From contig JBFWMF010000005.1 in the NCBI GenBank assembly GCA_050251735.1, positions 82,469 to 146,468 on the forward strand: DNA of 64,000 nt, given 5' to 3'. Shown here in pieces: positions 51,933 through 60,879 of the stretch; position 1 is the first letter of the stretch; each line of letters opens with the position of its first letter. The notes under the pieces were generated by a model. It was not told the DNA's origin and ran no database searches. It saw nothing but the letters and a program-made list of their open reading frames with translations. Origin of the DNA: Desulfitobacterium sp050251735 (GTDB lineage: Bacteria > Bacillota > Desulfitobacteriia > Desulfitobacteriales > Desulfitobacteriaceae). The translations under genes and the position numbers were made by a program.

Positions 51933-52835
51933 TCAAGGCTCAAATTCCTCTTCTTCGCTTCTATCCTCTCTAAGAGGATCCACATGAACATTTACTCTTG
52001 TATTGCCAAATTCATGACACATATCCATTTTTAGATCGCCAATAATATCATGAACTTCTTTAACAGTGAGATATGGATCAACAGTAATATGGAAATCAAT
52101 ATGCTTCATGTTCCCGGACTTTCTGGTTTTAAGTTTATGATAATCCTTAAAAATACCGTGGTGATCGCTGATGATCTTTTTGATGCGTGCTTCTTCTTCA
52201 TCCGATAATTTGGTGTCCAAAAGGTATTGAAATGCATTATAGCATAAATGCCAGGCTTCTTTGATGATCAGTAAAGCGATGATAATCGCCACAAGAGGGT
52301 CAAGGACATTGAGTCCGGTTACTTTGATGAGTACCAGTCCTCCTGCTACCCCCAATGATGTATATACATCAGTTTTTAAATGTAGAGCATCGGCTTCCAG
52401 AGCCATCGAATCTTCTTCCTTGGCAACTTGGTACAGTTTTCTCGAAACGAGCAGGTTTACAATAGAGGCCCCCAGCATCACCCCAATGGCTATCCCCGTC
52501 TGTTCAATGGCAACCGGAGCTTGGATCTTGGCAATTGCTTCCTTGATAATCAACCCAGCGGCGACAAAAATCAACAGCCCTTCGGCGATTCCGGAAATGT
52601 TTTCAATTTTACCATGGCCATAGGGATGCTCCCTGTCAGCAGGTTTGGCAGATTGTCTCACCGAGAAAAAAGCGATCAAGGAAGCAATCAAGTCCATCCC
52701 CGAATGAATGGCTTCGGAGATTATACTTACCGATCCACTTAAAATACCGGCTATAGCCTTGAAAATTATTAACAGGGTGTTGGATATGATCGAGAGAAGT
52801 GCAACTTTAGCCCGTCTATCCCAGTCTCTTAGCAT
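51933..52835 (-). CDS. CDF-family metal exporter, riboswitch-controlled
   Basis: About 300 residues with six TM helices and a cytosolic C-terminal domain. Metal sites: HSGMD in TM2 and HLKTD in TM5. EHPYGHGKIE is the usual conserved His-rich loop. C-terminal TRVNVHVDP matches the CDF dimer domain. GGAGG lies 5 bases before the ATG at 52835; a TTG four codons upstream is rejected. A NiCo-type riboswitch in the leader indicates cobalt and nickel as substrates. Confidence 0.92.
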   Translation of the reverse strand: MLRDWDRRAKVALLSIISNTLLIIFKAIAGILSGSVSIISEAIHSGMDLIASLIAFFSVRQSAKPADREHPYGHGKIENISGIAEGLLIFVAAGLIIKEAIAKIQAPVAIEQTGIAIGVMLGASIVNLLVSRKLYQVAKEEDSMALEADALHLKTDVYTSLGVAGGLVLIKVTGLNVLDPLVAIIIALLIIKEAWHLCYNAFQYLLDTKLSDEEEARIKKIISDHHGIFKDYHKLKTRKSGNMKHIDFHITVDPYLTVKEVHDIIGDLKMDMCHEFGNTRVNVHVDPLREDRSEEEEFEP

Positions 52836-52864
52836 AGAATCCTCCAATTATTGTATTTTTACCG

Positions 52865-52964
52865 TAAAAAAATCTGTGGAACATTGCTGTCCCACAGATT
52901 TCTCATCTGCTGTCGTTGCCGACCCGGTCATAGAAACCTATCGGTTCATGACCTGCTCAGGTAT
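52865..52964 (-). ncRNA. NiCo (czcD) riboswitch with terminator
   Basis: On the minus strand the leader contains ACCTGAGCAGGTCATGAAC, ATGACCGGGTCGGCAACGAC and CAGATG...ATCTGTGGGACAG, which match the four-way-junction NiCo aptamer as I recall it. The 3' aptamer strand is also the left arm of a terminator (AAATCTGTGG with CCACAGATTT, then seven T). Binding of Co or Ni ions would block the terminator and switch the CDF exporter on. Confidence 0.85.
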
Positions 52965-53003
52965 TAAAGTATATTCAATAACAATCAAAAATTAACTAAT
53001 ACT

Positions 53004-53033
53004 AGTATACTAATGCAAAATCACTTTTGTCAA
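53004..53033 (-). promoter_or_regulatory. Promoter of the NiCo riboswitch-CDF-Crp transcript
   Basis: On the minus strand TTGACA (53033-53028) and TATACT (53009-53004) are 18 bases apart, about 40 bases before the aptamer. Confidence 0.8.
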
Positions 53034-53083
53034 CCTTCAATTCCAGGCTGAAAAAAGAGCAAATAATATGATCGAATCAAAAC

Positions 53084-54895
53084 CTACGAATTCAAAATCT
53101 CCATAAATTCAGTTCCGGTTATTGTTTCTTTTTCATAAAGATGCTTAGAGATCTCGTCCAGTTTCTCGCGATTCTCTTGCAATATCTTCTCGGCTTTTTC
53201 ATATTCTTTTTTCACTAGAGCAACGACTTCCTTGTCCACTAGGGCCTGAGTTTCCGCTGAACAAGTGAGGGAAGTATCGCCACCCAAATATTGATTTGAT
53301 ACTGTTTCCATAGCCACCATGCCAAATTTCTCACTCATGCCATAGCGGGTAATCATCGCCCGGGCCAATTTCGTGGCCTGCTCGATATCATTGGCCGCCC
53401 CTGTGGTCACTGAGCCGAAAATAATTTCTTCAGCCACCCGACCACCGGTAAACGTGGCAATTTTATTCTCAATCTCTTCTCTGCTCAACAGATAGTGATT
53501 GCCTTCGTCCACTTGCATGGTATAGCCAAGAGCCCCTGAAGTACGCGGGACAATTGTGATTTTTTCTACTGGAGCAGAATTGCTTTGCTTGGCTGCGACC
53601 AAGGCATGACCCACCTCGTGATAAGCGACGATTAGCTTTTCTTTATCCGTAAGGATGGCGTTCTTCTTTTGATAGCCGGCGATGACGACTTCAATGCTTT
53701 CCTCGAAATCTGACTGATTTGTATATTTTCGTCCATCACGCACGGCACGCAGGGCGGCTTCATTAACGATGTTCGCCAGCTCTGCTCCGGAAGCCCCTGA
53801 AGCCATGCGTGCTACTTTTGTGAAGTCGATGCTCGCATCAGTTTTAACCTTTTTGGCATGGACTTTGAGTATTTCCTCGCGGCCCTTTAAATCAGGTAGC
53901 TCTACCGGCACACGGCGATCAAAACGGCCCGGACGCAGCAAAGCTGGATCAAGGGATTCGGGGCGATTGGTAGCCGCCAATATGATCACACCGGTATTTT
54001 CTTCAAAACCATCCATCTCGGTGAGCAGTTGATTCAAGGTCTGCTCACGTTCATCATTGCCACCAAACTGTCCGTTCCGCTTTTTACCGATGGCGTCAAT
54101 TTCATCGATAAAAACGATACAGGGTGCCTTTTCCTTGGCTTGTTTAAAGAGATCGCGCACCTTAGAGGCACCCATGCCGACAAACATCTCCACAAACTCT
54201 GAACCCGAGATCGAAAAGAAGGGTACCTGAGATTCCCCAGCCACAGCCTTAGCCAACATGGTCTTGCCCGTTCCGGGAGGACCTACTAATAAGATACCTT
54301 TGGGCATCTTAGCCCCGATCTCTTTATATATGGAAGGGTCATGTAAGTACTCCACAATTTCTGCCAGGTTTTCTTTCGCTTCATCCTCCCCGGCCACGTC
54401 TGAAAACTTGATGCCTTCAGTGGATTTCACATAAATCTTGGCATTGCTCTTGCCCATGCCAAACATCATGGAATTACCACCACCAGCTTTTTGCATGAGC
54501 TTTTTGGACATGTATTGACCAATGCCGATAAAGATGACCAAGGGCAAAATCCACGTAAGGAGAAAGGTCATCAATGGCGATGCTTCCTTGACAATTTCCT
54601 TGGAAAAATTAGCACCTGCCTCATAAAGCCGCTCAGTTCGGTTAGGATCATCCACTAACCCGGTTTTGTAAAATGAGGTGTTGTCTTTGTTGGTAAAGAT
54701 GATTTGGTTATTCTGAATCTCGACACTACCAATTTCTCTCTTTTCCGTCATACTCATGAAGGTTCCATAGTCTACTTCTTGGACTTTTTGCTGCAATAGG
54801 TTAGGCATAGCTAAATAGTTGAACAGCAATATGGTCAAGAGGGCAATTATATAGTAATAAATTAAGGGCTTTTTGGGTGTTTTTACTTCATCCAT
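53084..54895 (-). CDS. ftsH: ATP-dependent zinc metalloprotease FtsH
   Basis: 603 residues. Two TM helices (about 11-29 and 108-126) flank an extracytoplasmic domain. The AAA module has Walker A GPPGTGKT, Walker B CIVFIDEIDAIG and the SRH with RPGRFDRR. The pore motif is FVEMFVGMGA. The protease has HEVGH with downstream D in the family position. Length is normal or slightly short (no long C-tail). AAGGAGG precedes the ATG. It degrades membrane and regulatory proteins. Confidence 0.97.
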   Translation of the reverse strand: MDEVKTPKKPLIYYYIIALLTILLFNYLAMPNLLQQKVQEVDYGTFMSMTEKREIGSVEIQNNQIIFTNKDNTSFYKTGLVDDPNRTERLYEAGANFSKEIVKEASPLMTFLLTWILPLVIFIGIGQYMSKKLMQKAGGGNSMMFGMGKSNAKIYVKSTEGIKFSDVAGEDEAKENLAEIVEYLHDPSIYKEIGAKMPKGILLVGPPGTGKTMLAKAVAGESQVPFFSISGSEFVEMFVGMGASKVRDLFKQAKEKAPCIVFIDEIDAIGKKRNGQFGGNDEREQTLNQLLTEMDGFEENTGVIILAATNRPESLDPALLRPGRFDRRVPVELPDLKGREEILKVHAKKVKTDASIDFTKVARMASGASGAELANIVNEAALRAVRDGRKYTNQSDFEESIEVVIAGYQKKNAILTDKEKLIVAYHEVGHALVAAKQSNSAPVEKITIVPRTSGALGYTMQVDEGNHYLLSREEIENKIATFTGGRVAEEIIFGSVTTGAANDIEQATKLARAMITRYGMSEKFGMVAMETVSNQYLGGDTSLTCSAETQALVDKEVVALVKKEYEKAEKILQENREKLDEISKHLYEKETITGTEFMEILNS

Positions 54896-54917
54896 CTGGT
54901 TTCCTCCTTAGCTCTGA

Positions 54918-55751
54918 TTATTCTAGTTTCGTCATATTCGTTACCCTACATTCGGCCAACTTCTCATAGTGCTTATATAAAGCATGAAATTTACCTGAAT
55001 AGCGCTTCTGCCAAGGCTTCTTTTTACCGCAGAAATGCAAAACTACAGTCTTATTGATCACTTCATGCATATCGAAGACGTCGTTAGTGGACAGCTTGTA
55101 ATAGTTATAATAACGGGTGTCGTAATTGTAAAGCTTTTCATCTAAGCTCTTAATCTTCTTGGCGTAAACAGCATTCAAAACATCCTGATCCGGCATAACC
55201 AGCTTCTGCTTATTCTCTTCGATAAATCGATAGATTTCTACTTCATCGGCTTCCTGGCGGAGAAGTTCAAGATTCATCAGCATCACCCCGGAGTTGTAGT
55301 AAGCATCTATTTTGTAGGGGTAAAGTCTGAGCTTATTTATTTCAGTGAGCGAAACGATATCATGATTGGCAGCTGCATAGTAGCGCCCTTTAAAATCCAA
55401 ATCATAAAGCTCCCTCACTGGATTGATGACCAAAATATCTGGATCTAGATATAAAACCCGCTCAATATCCCTTGGCAAAAATTTATAGGCTAAAAGTCTA
55501 AAATACATCTCTTTTGGGTAATGCAACAAGATCGGGGCATCTTTAAAGCTTTCATCAGAGATTTCAACATTACTCACTCTACCGCCATGGGCCTCTACAT
55601 AGGCATTTACGCCTGCCACTTCTTCATCACTAAGGCTTGAGTGCATAAGAAATATAATAAAACTCTCACCTGGATTATTGAGAAAAAGTGATTTGAGCAT
55701 GGTTTTCAGTGGTTTTAGGTAATTTGAATTCAAGGTAACCAAAATATTCAT
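54918..55751 (-). CDS. Family 8 glycosyltransferase
   Basis: 277 residues of the GT8 (LgtC/galactosyltransferase) group: MNILVTLNSNYLKPLKTMLKSL at the start, metal motif YLDPDILV (DxD-type), YYNSGVMLMNL, and the C-terminal HFCGKKKPW. It transfers a hexose from a UDP-sugar to a glycan or lipid acceptor. It is 22 bp upstream of ftsH on the same strand but functionally belongs with envelope glycan genes. Confidence 0.92.
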   Translation of the reverse strand: MNILVTLNSNYLKPLKTMLKSLFLNNPGESFIIFLMHSSLSDEEVAGVNAYVEAHGGRVSNVEISDESFKDAPILLHYPKEMYFRLLAYKFLPRDIERVLYLDPDILVINPVRELYDLDFKGRYYAAANHDIVSLTEINKLRLYPYKIDAYYNSGVMLMNLELLRQEADEVEIYRFIEENKQKLVMPDQDVLNAVYAKKIKSLDEKLYNYDTRYYNYYKLSTNDVFDMHEVINKTVVLHFCGKKKPWQKRYSGKFHALYKHYEKLAECRVTNMTKLE

Positions 55752-55825
55752 ATTTGTAAACTCACATTCCTTTCCTCTACTTAGGGATATGCCTTAAGAA
55801 TTTTTTCTATTTAAAGTTATAATAA

Positions 55826-55945
55826 CATGTTGAAGCGGTCATTGCTAACCAGTCCACTGGAAATGACGTCATTTCCAGCACGACCTTGACCATGAAAGGT
55901 TTCACTGACGCAGTAAATGACGCCCTTGCCAAGGCATCCGCTTAA
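55826..55945 (+). pseudogene. FMN_bind-domain protein, C-terminal remnant
   Basis: An open frame without start codon gives VEAVIANQSTGNDVISSTT, LTMKGFTDAVNDALAKASA and TAA at 55943-55945. This is the end of an FMN_bind domain, where homologues read DAVSGATLTS before the last helix; here SSTTLT stands in the flavinylation site. The rest of the gene is absent. The remainder of the 397-bp gap 55752-56148 holds only a 22-bp palindrome inside this remnant and the terminator at 56029. Confidence 0.72.
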
Positions 55946-56028
55946 AACAGGAAGCGTCTATTAAGCCAAAATCAATTCGCAAAATTTCCATGTTAAACAA
56001 GTCGGTGCGACTGCCTATCGCATGCAGA

Positions 56029-56056
56029 AAAACCGAGGCCCTGCCTCGGGTTTCTT
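56029..56056 (+). terminator. Terminator after the FMN_bind remnant
   Basis: CCGAGGC and GCCTCGG form a GC-rich stem with a 3-base loop, followed by GTTTCTTGTT. Confidence 0.6.
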
Positions 56057-56148
56057 GTTGCTAATTAATTTGTTATGCCTGATTCACCATTCGAATCAGC
56101 TGTTTGTCAAAAATAGGTATCCATAAGAAGAATTAACCCTTGAAGAGT

Positions 56149-57426
56149 TTACCCTTTTTGATAGAGGGGAATTGTCGCTCCCCCATAGGGCATGATTATT
56201 ATATCCTGATTCTCTTTATCTACTTGAGCTAACTCTAAAGCTTCAGCAAGGGAGTTGACTCCGGTCATCCCCATGGGTTTAACCAGCTCAGGTTCAATCA
56301 TCGAGTAAAGGATGACATTTGCCTTGCGCGCTGATTCTACAGCTGCATAAAAAATATAGCCGGGAATCGTAAAGTTCTTACGGAGTTCCGGATCAAGCTT
56401 TTGCTCCTTAAGAGGTTCACTCCAACCGAAGAACTCATCCGCTCCGGCACCCTCTCGACATCCTGCCAGGACGAGAATCTTCCCCCCAGGCTTGACAGCT
56501 AAGGAAGCATTAAATAAGGTCTTAGTGCTTTGATAAAGAGAAATATCCTTGGGGAAACCACCACAGCTGGCAATCACCAGATCGGCCTTTTTCTCAATCG
56601 GTACTCCATAATTTTCATCAGCCCATACACAGCCCTCTTCCCAAGCCTTCAGCCAATGACCGGCGAAGAGCTTGGCAATGCGTCCATCCGTATGAATCAC
56701 CGCGTTGAGGAGAAAGTTCGGATTCACAAATTGAGTGGCATCGACCATATCCTCATGTAAAGGGTTATCGATGAGCGCTCCTACCCCGATCAAGGGGTTC
56801 GACTGTTCCGCATGGGGATCTAAAGAGTGGAGATGGTTTTGAGCAATGGTCTCTCTACTGGCTACACCCGGAAGAATCGACTTGCGTCCCCCACCGAAAC
56901 CAGCCATTAAGTGGTGAACGATTCCACCTGTAAGAATAACCTTGCGCTCAACCACCAAACGATTAACGACAACTTCCGTTCCTCGCGGGGTCGTTCCAAC
57001 ATATACCATCTCTGAAAGATCGCAGTCATGGTCAATGACTTCCAAGCGACCATACATCTCCGCACCGACAACTTTCTTTTTCTCATCAGCTGTCTGCCCG
57101 CGATGTGTACCGGTAGCTGTCAAGATAAGTATATCCTTATCGGGTATGCCCAGGGAATTCAAGCGATTGACAATGGTCGGCAAGTACTCATGTAGCTTAA
57201 CCAAGCGGGTAATATCACTCACGACGATCGTCACCTGATCACCTGCTTGAAAAAGGGTGTTAAACGGCGGCGAAGCAAGTGGAGCATCGAGAACCCTGTT
57301 GACTTCCTTGACTACATCCTCGAGAGGCTGAATATCTTTTGCCTGGAGCTCCTGGATGATCTGATCCGGATTCAGCGCTAGGCTAAGGTACTCTTCATCA
57401 TATTTAAACTTATACTCTCGTTTCAT
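56149..57426 (-). CDS. larA: Lactate racemase family protein LarA
   Basis: About 425 residues of the nickel-pincer racemase family. Key residues are present: His in TATGTHRGQT, His and Lys in GGIVHHLMAGFGGGRKSILPG, and His in AQNHLHS, matching the sites that hold and use the NPN cofactor. It may racemise lactate or another 2-hydroxy acid. The cofactor genes larB, larC and larE are not nearby. The ATG at 57426 begins MKREYKF; a TTG at 57453 is an alternative. Confidence 0.92.
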   Translation of the reverse strand: MKREYKFKYDEEYLSLALNPDQIIQELQAKDIQPLEDVVKEVNRVLDAPLASPPFNTLFQAGDQVTIVVSDITRLVKLHEYLPTIVNRLNSLGIPDKDILILTATGTHRGQTADEKKKVVGAEMYGRLEVIDHDCDLSEMVYVGTTPRGTEVVVNRLVVERKVILTGGIVHHLMAGFGGGRKSILPGVASRETIAQNHLHSLDPHAEQSNPLIGVGALIDNPLHEDMVDATQFVNPNFLLNAVIHTDGRIAKLFAGHWLKAWEEGCVWADENYGVPIEKKADLVIASCGGFPKDISLYQSTKTLFNASLAVKPGGKILVLAGCREGAGADEFFGWSEPLKEQKLDPELRKNFTIPGYIFYAAVESARKANVILYSMIEPELVKPMGMTGVNSLAEALELAQVDKENQDIIIMPYGGATIPLYQKG

Positions 57427-57483
57427 CCTTATCCCATTCCTTTCTTTGCCCAAGGCTTTTTTCCTATTGTAAACTCTGCCACC

Positions 57484-57576
57484 TTAGAAAACAATAGCAT
57501 AACCCTCTTGCTCTAGGGTCAGATTTGGGTTGTAGAAAGGATCGCGCTCCAAACAATTTTGCCAGTGCTTCTTCAT
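57484..57576 (-). pseudogene. Glycosyltransferase C-terminal remnant
   Basis: ATG at 57576 to TAA at 57484 encodes MKKHWQNCLERDPFYNPNLT with LEQEGYAIVF. HW..CLERDPFYNPNLT is a common end of GT2-type polysaccharide glycosyltransferases. No ribosome site or upstream domain is left. It belongs to the decayed margin of the polysaccharide cluster. Confidence 0.6.
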
Positions 57577-57638
57577 ATAGCTTACTTAGCCGAGGAAGCG
57601 TTGCATTTTTTCCGGCCTGACACTACCATTATCAACAA

Positions 57639-58195
57639 TCAATAAAGCCCCGTACTACGCAAAAGCTTCGAGATAAGGCGCTTTAGATCTCCTTTCACTC
57701 CATATCCGAAGTATTTCTTAACCACATAAGCAAATCCATGCGTCTTATAATTCTGCCAAAATTCATCTCGCTTGGGCGATGGCTGGGTTGGCTTTTCCAA
57801 GTTGGGTTGTAAACAGGCTGATGCATTGCTTCGTATGTACAAAACGCGGGAACATATTTTTTCAAATTTTACAATTGTGACAAGCTGGTCTAAGCGTCAT
57901 ATGAGAATAAAAGATAGTTTTATAAAGCTGAGATAAAAATGACTTATAATCCTCTTGCCCATCAGAAAAAATATTCATAAACTTCTGGCTCGGAAAAGTT
58001 GTCCAATGTTTTATAGCCATTTTGAAAGGCACATACCTTTTGGCAGAGCCCGCATTCTACACATAAACCAAAGTCAATATGAGGATATAGAAACCCTTCC
58101 TGATCCGGTTTCATAGTAATAGCCAGCTTTGGGCACACGCTGAAACAGGCTGTACAGCCACAACAATCTTCCCTTTTTACAAATAAAGTAACCAC
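57639..58195 (-). pseudogene. F420 hydrogenase beta-type ferredoxin protein, internally deleted
   Basis: A GTG at 58195 (GGGAGGG upstream) starts a 77-codon frame with two 4Fe-4S motifs, CCGCTACFSVCP and CVECGLCQKVC, ending at 57962. A second frame at 57842-57639 holds the typical end of the same family: RDEFWQNYKTHGFAYVVKKY and KGDLKRLISKLL. Intact proteins have about 400 residues, so the middle is lost. These proteins pair with pyruvyl transferases in polysaccharide clusters, as here with the gene ending at 58197. Confidence 0.78.
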
Positions 58196-58196
58196 A

Positions 58197-59339
58197 TTAC
58201 AATACCCTCCCTATTGTTGCAGTCCCTCCAGGAGAGATCTGGGCTAAAGACTTTAAGTAATGTAGTGCTTTTCGTCGCTCTGCACTAACGATCTCGTTCA
58301 CTTCATCCCATTTTACCCTACTTGCAAGAAGATGGTCCTCTTCATAAGTTTCAGTTATTTTCCGATCTTCGAGGTTCATTACTTTTAATATATTTTCCAA
58401 ACGACTATTTACCAGGTTACTTGAAACCAACAATTCTGTATAAAACTCCTTATTAAAGAGAATGGAGAAGGCTGTGCCATGAAAAGAGTTTGTTACCACA
58501 TATCTTGCATTAAAAAAACACCTTACAAACTCACGAGGAGATATACTATGGATGTTTTCGTAGGGCGTATTCAGTATTTTCTTAAATGAACGTCCAAACA
58601 CCAAAACCTTGCTCCCAGTCCTCCTTGCTAAATCATTTATAAACTTCTTCATTGTATCGGTAAGTTCAAATGAATAGACAAGAATATAATCATCTTCATG
58701 GGGGGGAGTACACCCCATCTTCTCTGCCCACATCTCACGCGAAAGTAAGAGCACAGGGTCAATATGTTGTTCCGGTCTCAAGCCACATATAGCGTAAACG
58801 AGCTCACACCCTTGGCTCTCTCTTACTGATAAATGCGAAAAATGGAGTAAACGTCGTCTGTATTCTTCGTAATATTCCTCAGGTATAGTGTCCACACCAA
58901 AACTAGCTGCGTAGGAATACTTCATATCCCGATCAGTTATAAAATCCAAGAAGTAGTTCTTATCAAAATTAAGCGCTCTGTAATTCCAAACTTGGTCGCT
59001 TCCGCAGATGATCCTATCATATTCGTTGTTGCAGGAGCTCAAGTCCTTGTTATCCAGGTACACTTTAGGGGAAAGTATAAGATAATCCCTCCTGAACTTT
59101 TCATAAGCTTCATGAGTTCTTTTCTCCGAAGATGCATGTAAAAGACATGATATGCACTCTTTTATGCCGCTACATTCCCTATAGGATTTAACCCTATATA
59201 AGTCTTCCATTAAGGGATTGCGATAATCAATTATTTCGCATTCAGCCCCTAAAGATAGCATGGTTTCTTGCAAGGCATACGCTTGCAAGAGTGCCCCATA
59301 GTTTAAGGCTCGATGAAAAGTCATTATGCCAATTTTCAT
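58197..59339 (-). CDS. Polysaccharide pyruvyl transferase family protein
   Basis: 380 residues of PF04230: MTFHRALNYGALLQAYALQE at the N-terminus, ICGSDQVWN in the middle and VTNSFHGTAFSILFNKEFY in the C-terminal half, the conserved SFHG being near the active site. It would add pyruvate ketals (or use a related donor) on an exopolysaccharide. AAAGGAGAGG precedes the ATG. Its stop abuts the start of the broken F420-type gene, which was probably its partner. Confidence 0.9.
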   Translation of the reverse strand: MKIGIMTFHRALNYGALLQAYALQETMLSLGAECEIIDYRNPLMEDLYRVKSYRECSGIKECISCLLHASSEKRTHEAYEKFRRDYLILSPKVYLDNKDLSSCNNEYDRIICGSDQVWNYRALNFDKNYFLDFITDRDMKYSYAASFGVDTIPEEYYEEYRRRLLHFSHLSVRESQGCELVYAICGLRPEQHIDPVLLLSREMWAEKMGCTPPHEDDYILVYSFELTDTMKKFINDLARRTGSKVLVFGRSFKKILNTPYENIHSISPREFVRCFFNARYVVTNSFHGTAFSILFNKEFYTELLVSSNLVNSRLENILKVMNLEDRKITETYEEDHLLASRVKWDEVNEIVSAERRKALHYLKSLAQISPGGTATIGRVL

Positions 59340-59352
59340 ACTTTCCTCTCCT

Positions 59353-60879
59353 TTAAGGCTTCCTTCTCCTGTAAAGCTTCACTTTTGAACCGTTTAGCCT
59401 TCGCAAAATCTGAAGCAATACTTCTCTATCAGCGATTAAGTTATAGGTTATTACTACGACCATACTCCAGAGGGCAACTCCTATTGCCGTGAGAAACCAT
59501 TGCCCAAAACCTCCTGTATCAATAACAAGGAAATGAAAGGGTAAATTTGTGATACCAAATATTAGGATACTGTTAAGTATACGTATAAAGGACTGTCTGC
59601 ATGGCAGCTTCGTTACATTTTTTGACATAAATATTACCAGATCAATATCGCGATATAGATTAGATATTATGAGGGCAATTAAAACCCCGACGATACCCCA
59701 AAAGGGTGTTAATAGCAAGGATAAGCCAATGGCAATAGCCGTTTGAATCATCGTCGAAGGTTTAGTCTCTTTGAAAACCCCAGCCGAACCGATGAGTGTT
59801 CCTGCGGGTGTCTTAAAGCTATAAGCGAGACCATTTAACACAAATAGAAACGCTACTAAGGGTTGTAGGTAATTAACGTCATGGATACCCGCTGTATAGA
59901 TCCGAATAAAGGATAGGTAGAGAATATTCATGCAAGAATAGGCCCAAATCATAAGCATGAAAAATAGGAGCTCATATTGTATATATGTTTTTTGTAACAC
60001 CTCAGTTTCCTTTTTGGCGATCATATCACCGAACGATGCTGAAAACCCATTCGTAATTGACGCCAGTATCGAAAGAATACTTGCCGCCACCATATTATAT
60101 ATGCTATAGACACTGACAACTTTTAAGTTGCTGAAGAAGGTGAGCATAACAACAGGTAACGAATTCTGGGCTAATCCCAATAATTGTAAAATCATGGCAT
60201 CCCAACGTTTGTTTAAGGCCTTATAATCAGGGGTAACCGAATAATCTACATATTTGTAGTTTCGCCGCACATAGATATTTAAAAGAAGACTTCGCAAAAT
60301 AAAGCTAGTTAAAGCCACTGTTCTTACGACAACAACGCTACAATCTAAATTCATAGTAAGGACTACCAGAAAGAAATTTATAATACTCGCAAGCGTTGAT
60401 GCATTTGCGACAATATAATATCGCTGATCTGCCGTTAGTAGTGCTCGATATCGAGAAAGAGTAAAGAAATCAAAGGCTCCGTTAAAACCAAGTACTAAAA
60501 CCAGAATTCCCATCTCTATATTAGTTAAGGAATTCGTCTTAATGACAGAGGGGTAAATGAGAGCTAGACATAAGACTAAGCCGCTAAAAATATAGCCAAT
60601 GTGAAAGTAAAACTTTTTGGCAGCAGCTAATATTGCATTAACTCTATTATGATTATCTTCAGCCAAAGGCAGATAAAGCGTCGTTGTCGTAGCACTTGCT
60701 AAACCTGCCTCAACCAAAGTGAGATAGGCAATAAACTGAGTAATTGAACTCACTAACCCATTGACCTCCGATCCAAAATTCGATAGGTATAGACGTGGCA
60801 ATATTAATCCGATGAGCATGGCTACTAGCTGCATCGTAATAGCGGAAAAGGTATTTTTTATTGATGCCTCAAGCCTCAT
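59353..60879 (-). CDS. Wzx-like polysaccharide flippase
   Basis: 508 residues with about 12-14 TM helices. The start MRLEASIKNTFSAITMQLVAML and GLILPRLYLSNFGSEVNGLVSSI are typical of MATE/PST-type flippases that move lipid-linked repeat units across the membrane. The C-terminus is short and basic (LYRRRKP). It overlaps the preceding glycosyltransferase gene by 11 bases and lies 13 bp before the pyruvyl transferase gene. Confidence 0.9.
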   Translation of the reverse strand: MRLEASIKNTFSAITMQLVAMLIGLILPRLYLSNFGSEVNGLVSSITQFIAYLTLVEAGLASATTTTLYLPLAEDNHNRVNAILAAAKKFYFHIGYIFSGLVLCLALIYPSVIKTNSLTNIEMGILVLVLGFNGAFDFFTLSRYRALLTADQRYYIVANASTLASIINFFLVVLTMNLDCSVVVVRTVALTSFILRSLLLNIYVRRNYKYVDYSVTPDYKALNKRWDAMILQLLGLAQNSLPVVMLTFFSNLKVVSVYSIYNMVAASILSILASITNGFSASFGDMIAKKETEVLQKTYIQYELLFFMLMIWAYSCMNILYLSFIRIYTAGIHDVNYLQPLVAFLFVLNGLAYSFKTPAGTLIGSAGVFKETKPSTMIQTAIAIGLSLLLTPFWGIVGVLIALIISNLYRDIDLVIFMSKNVTKLPCRQSFIRILNSILIFGITNLPFHFLVIDTGGFGQWFLTAIGVALWSMVVVITYNLIADREVLLQILRRLNGSKVKLYRRRKP

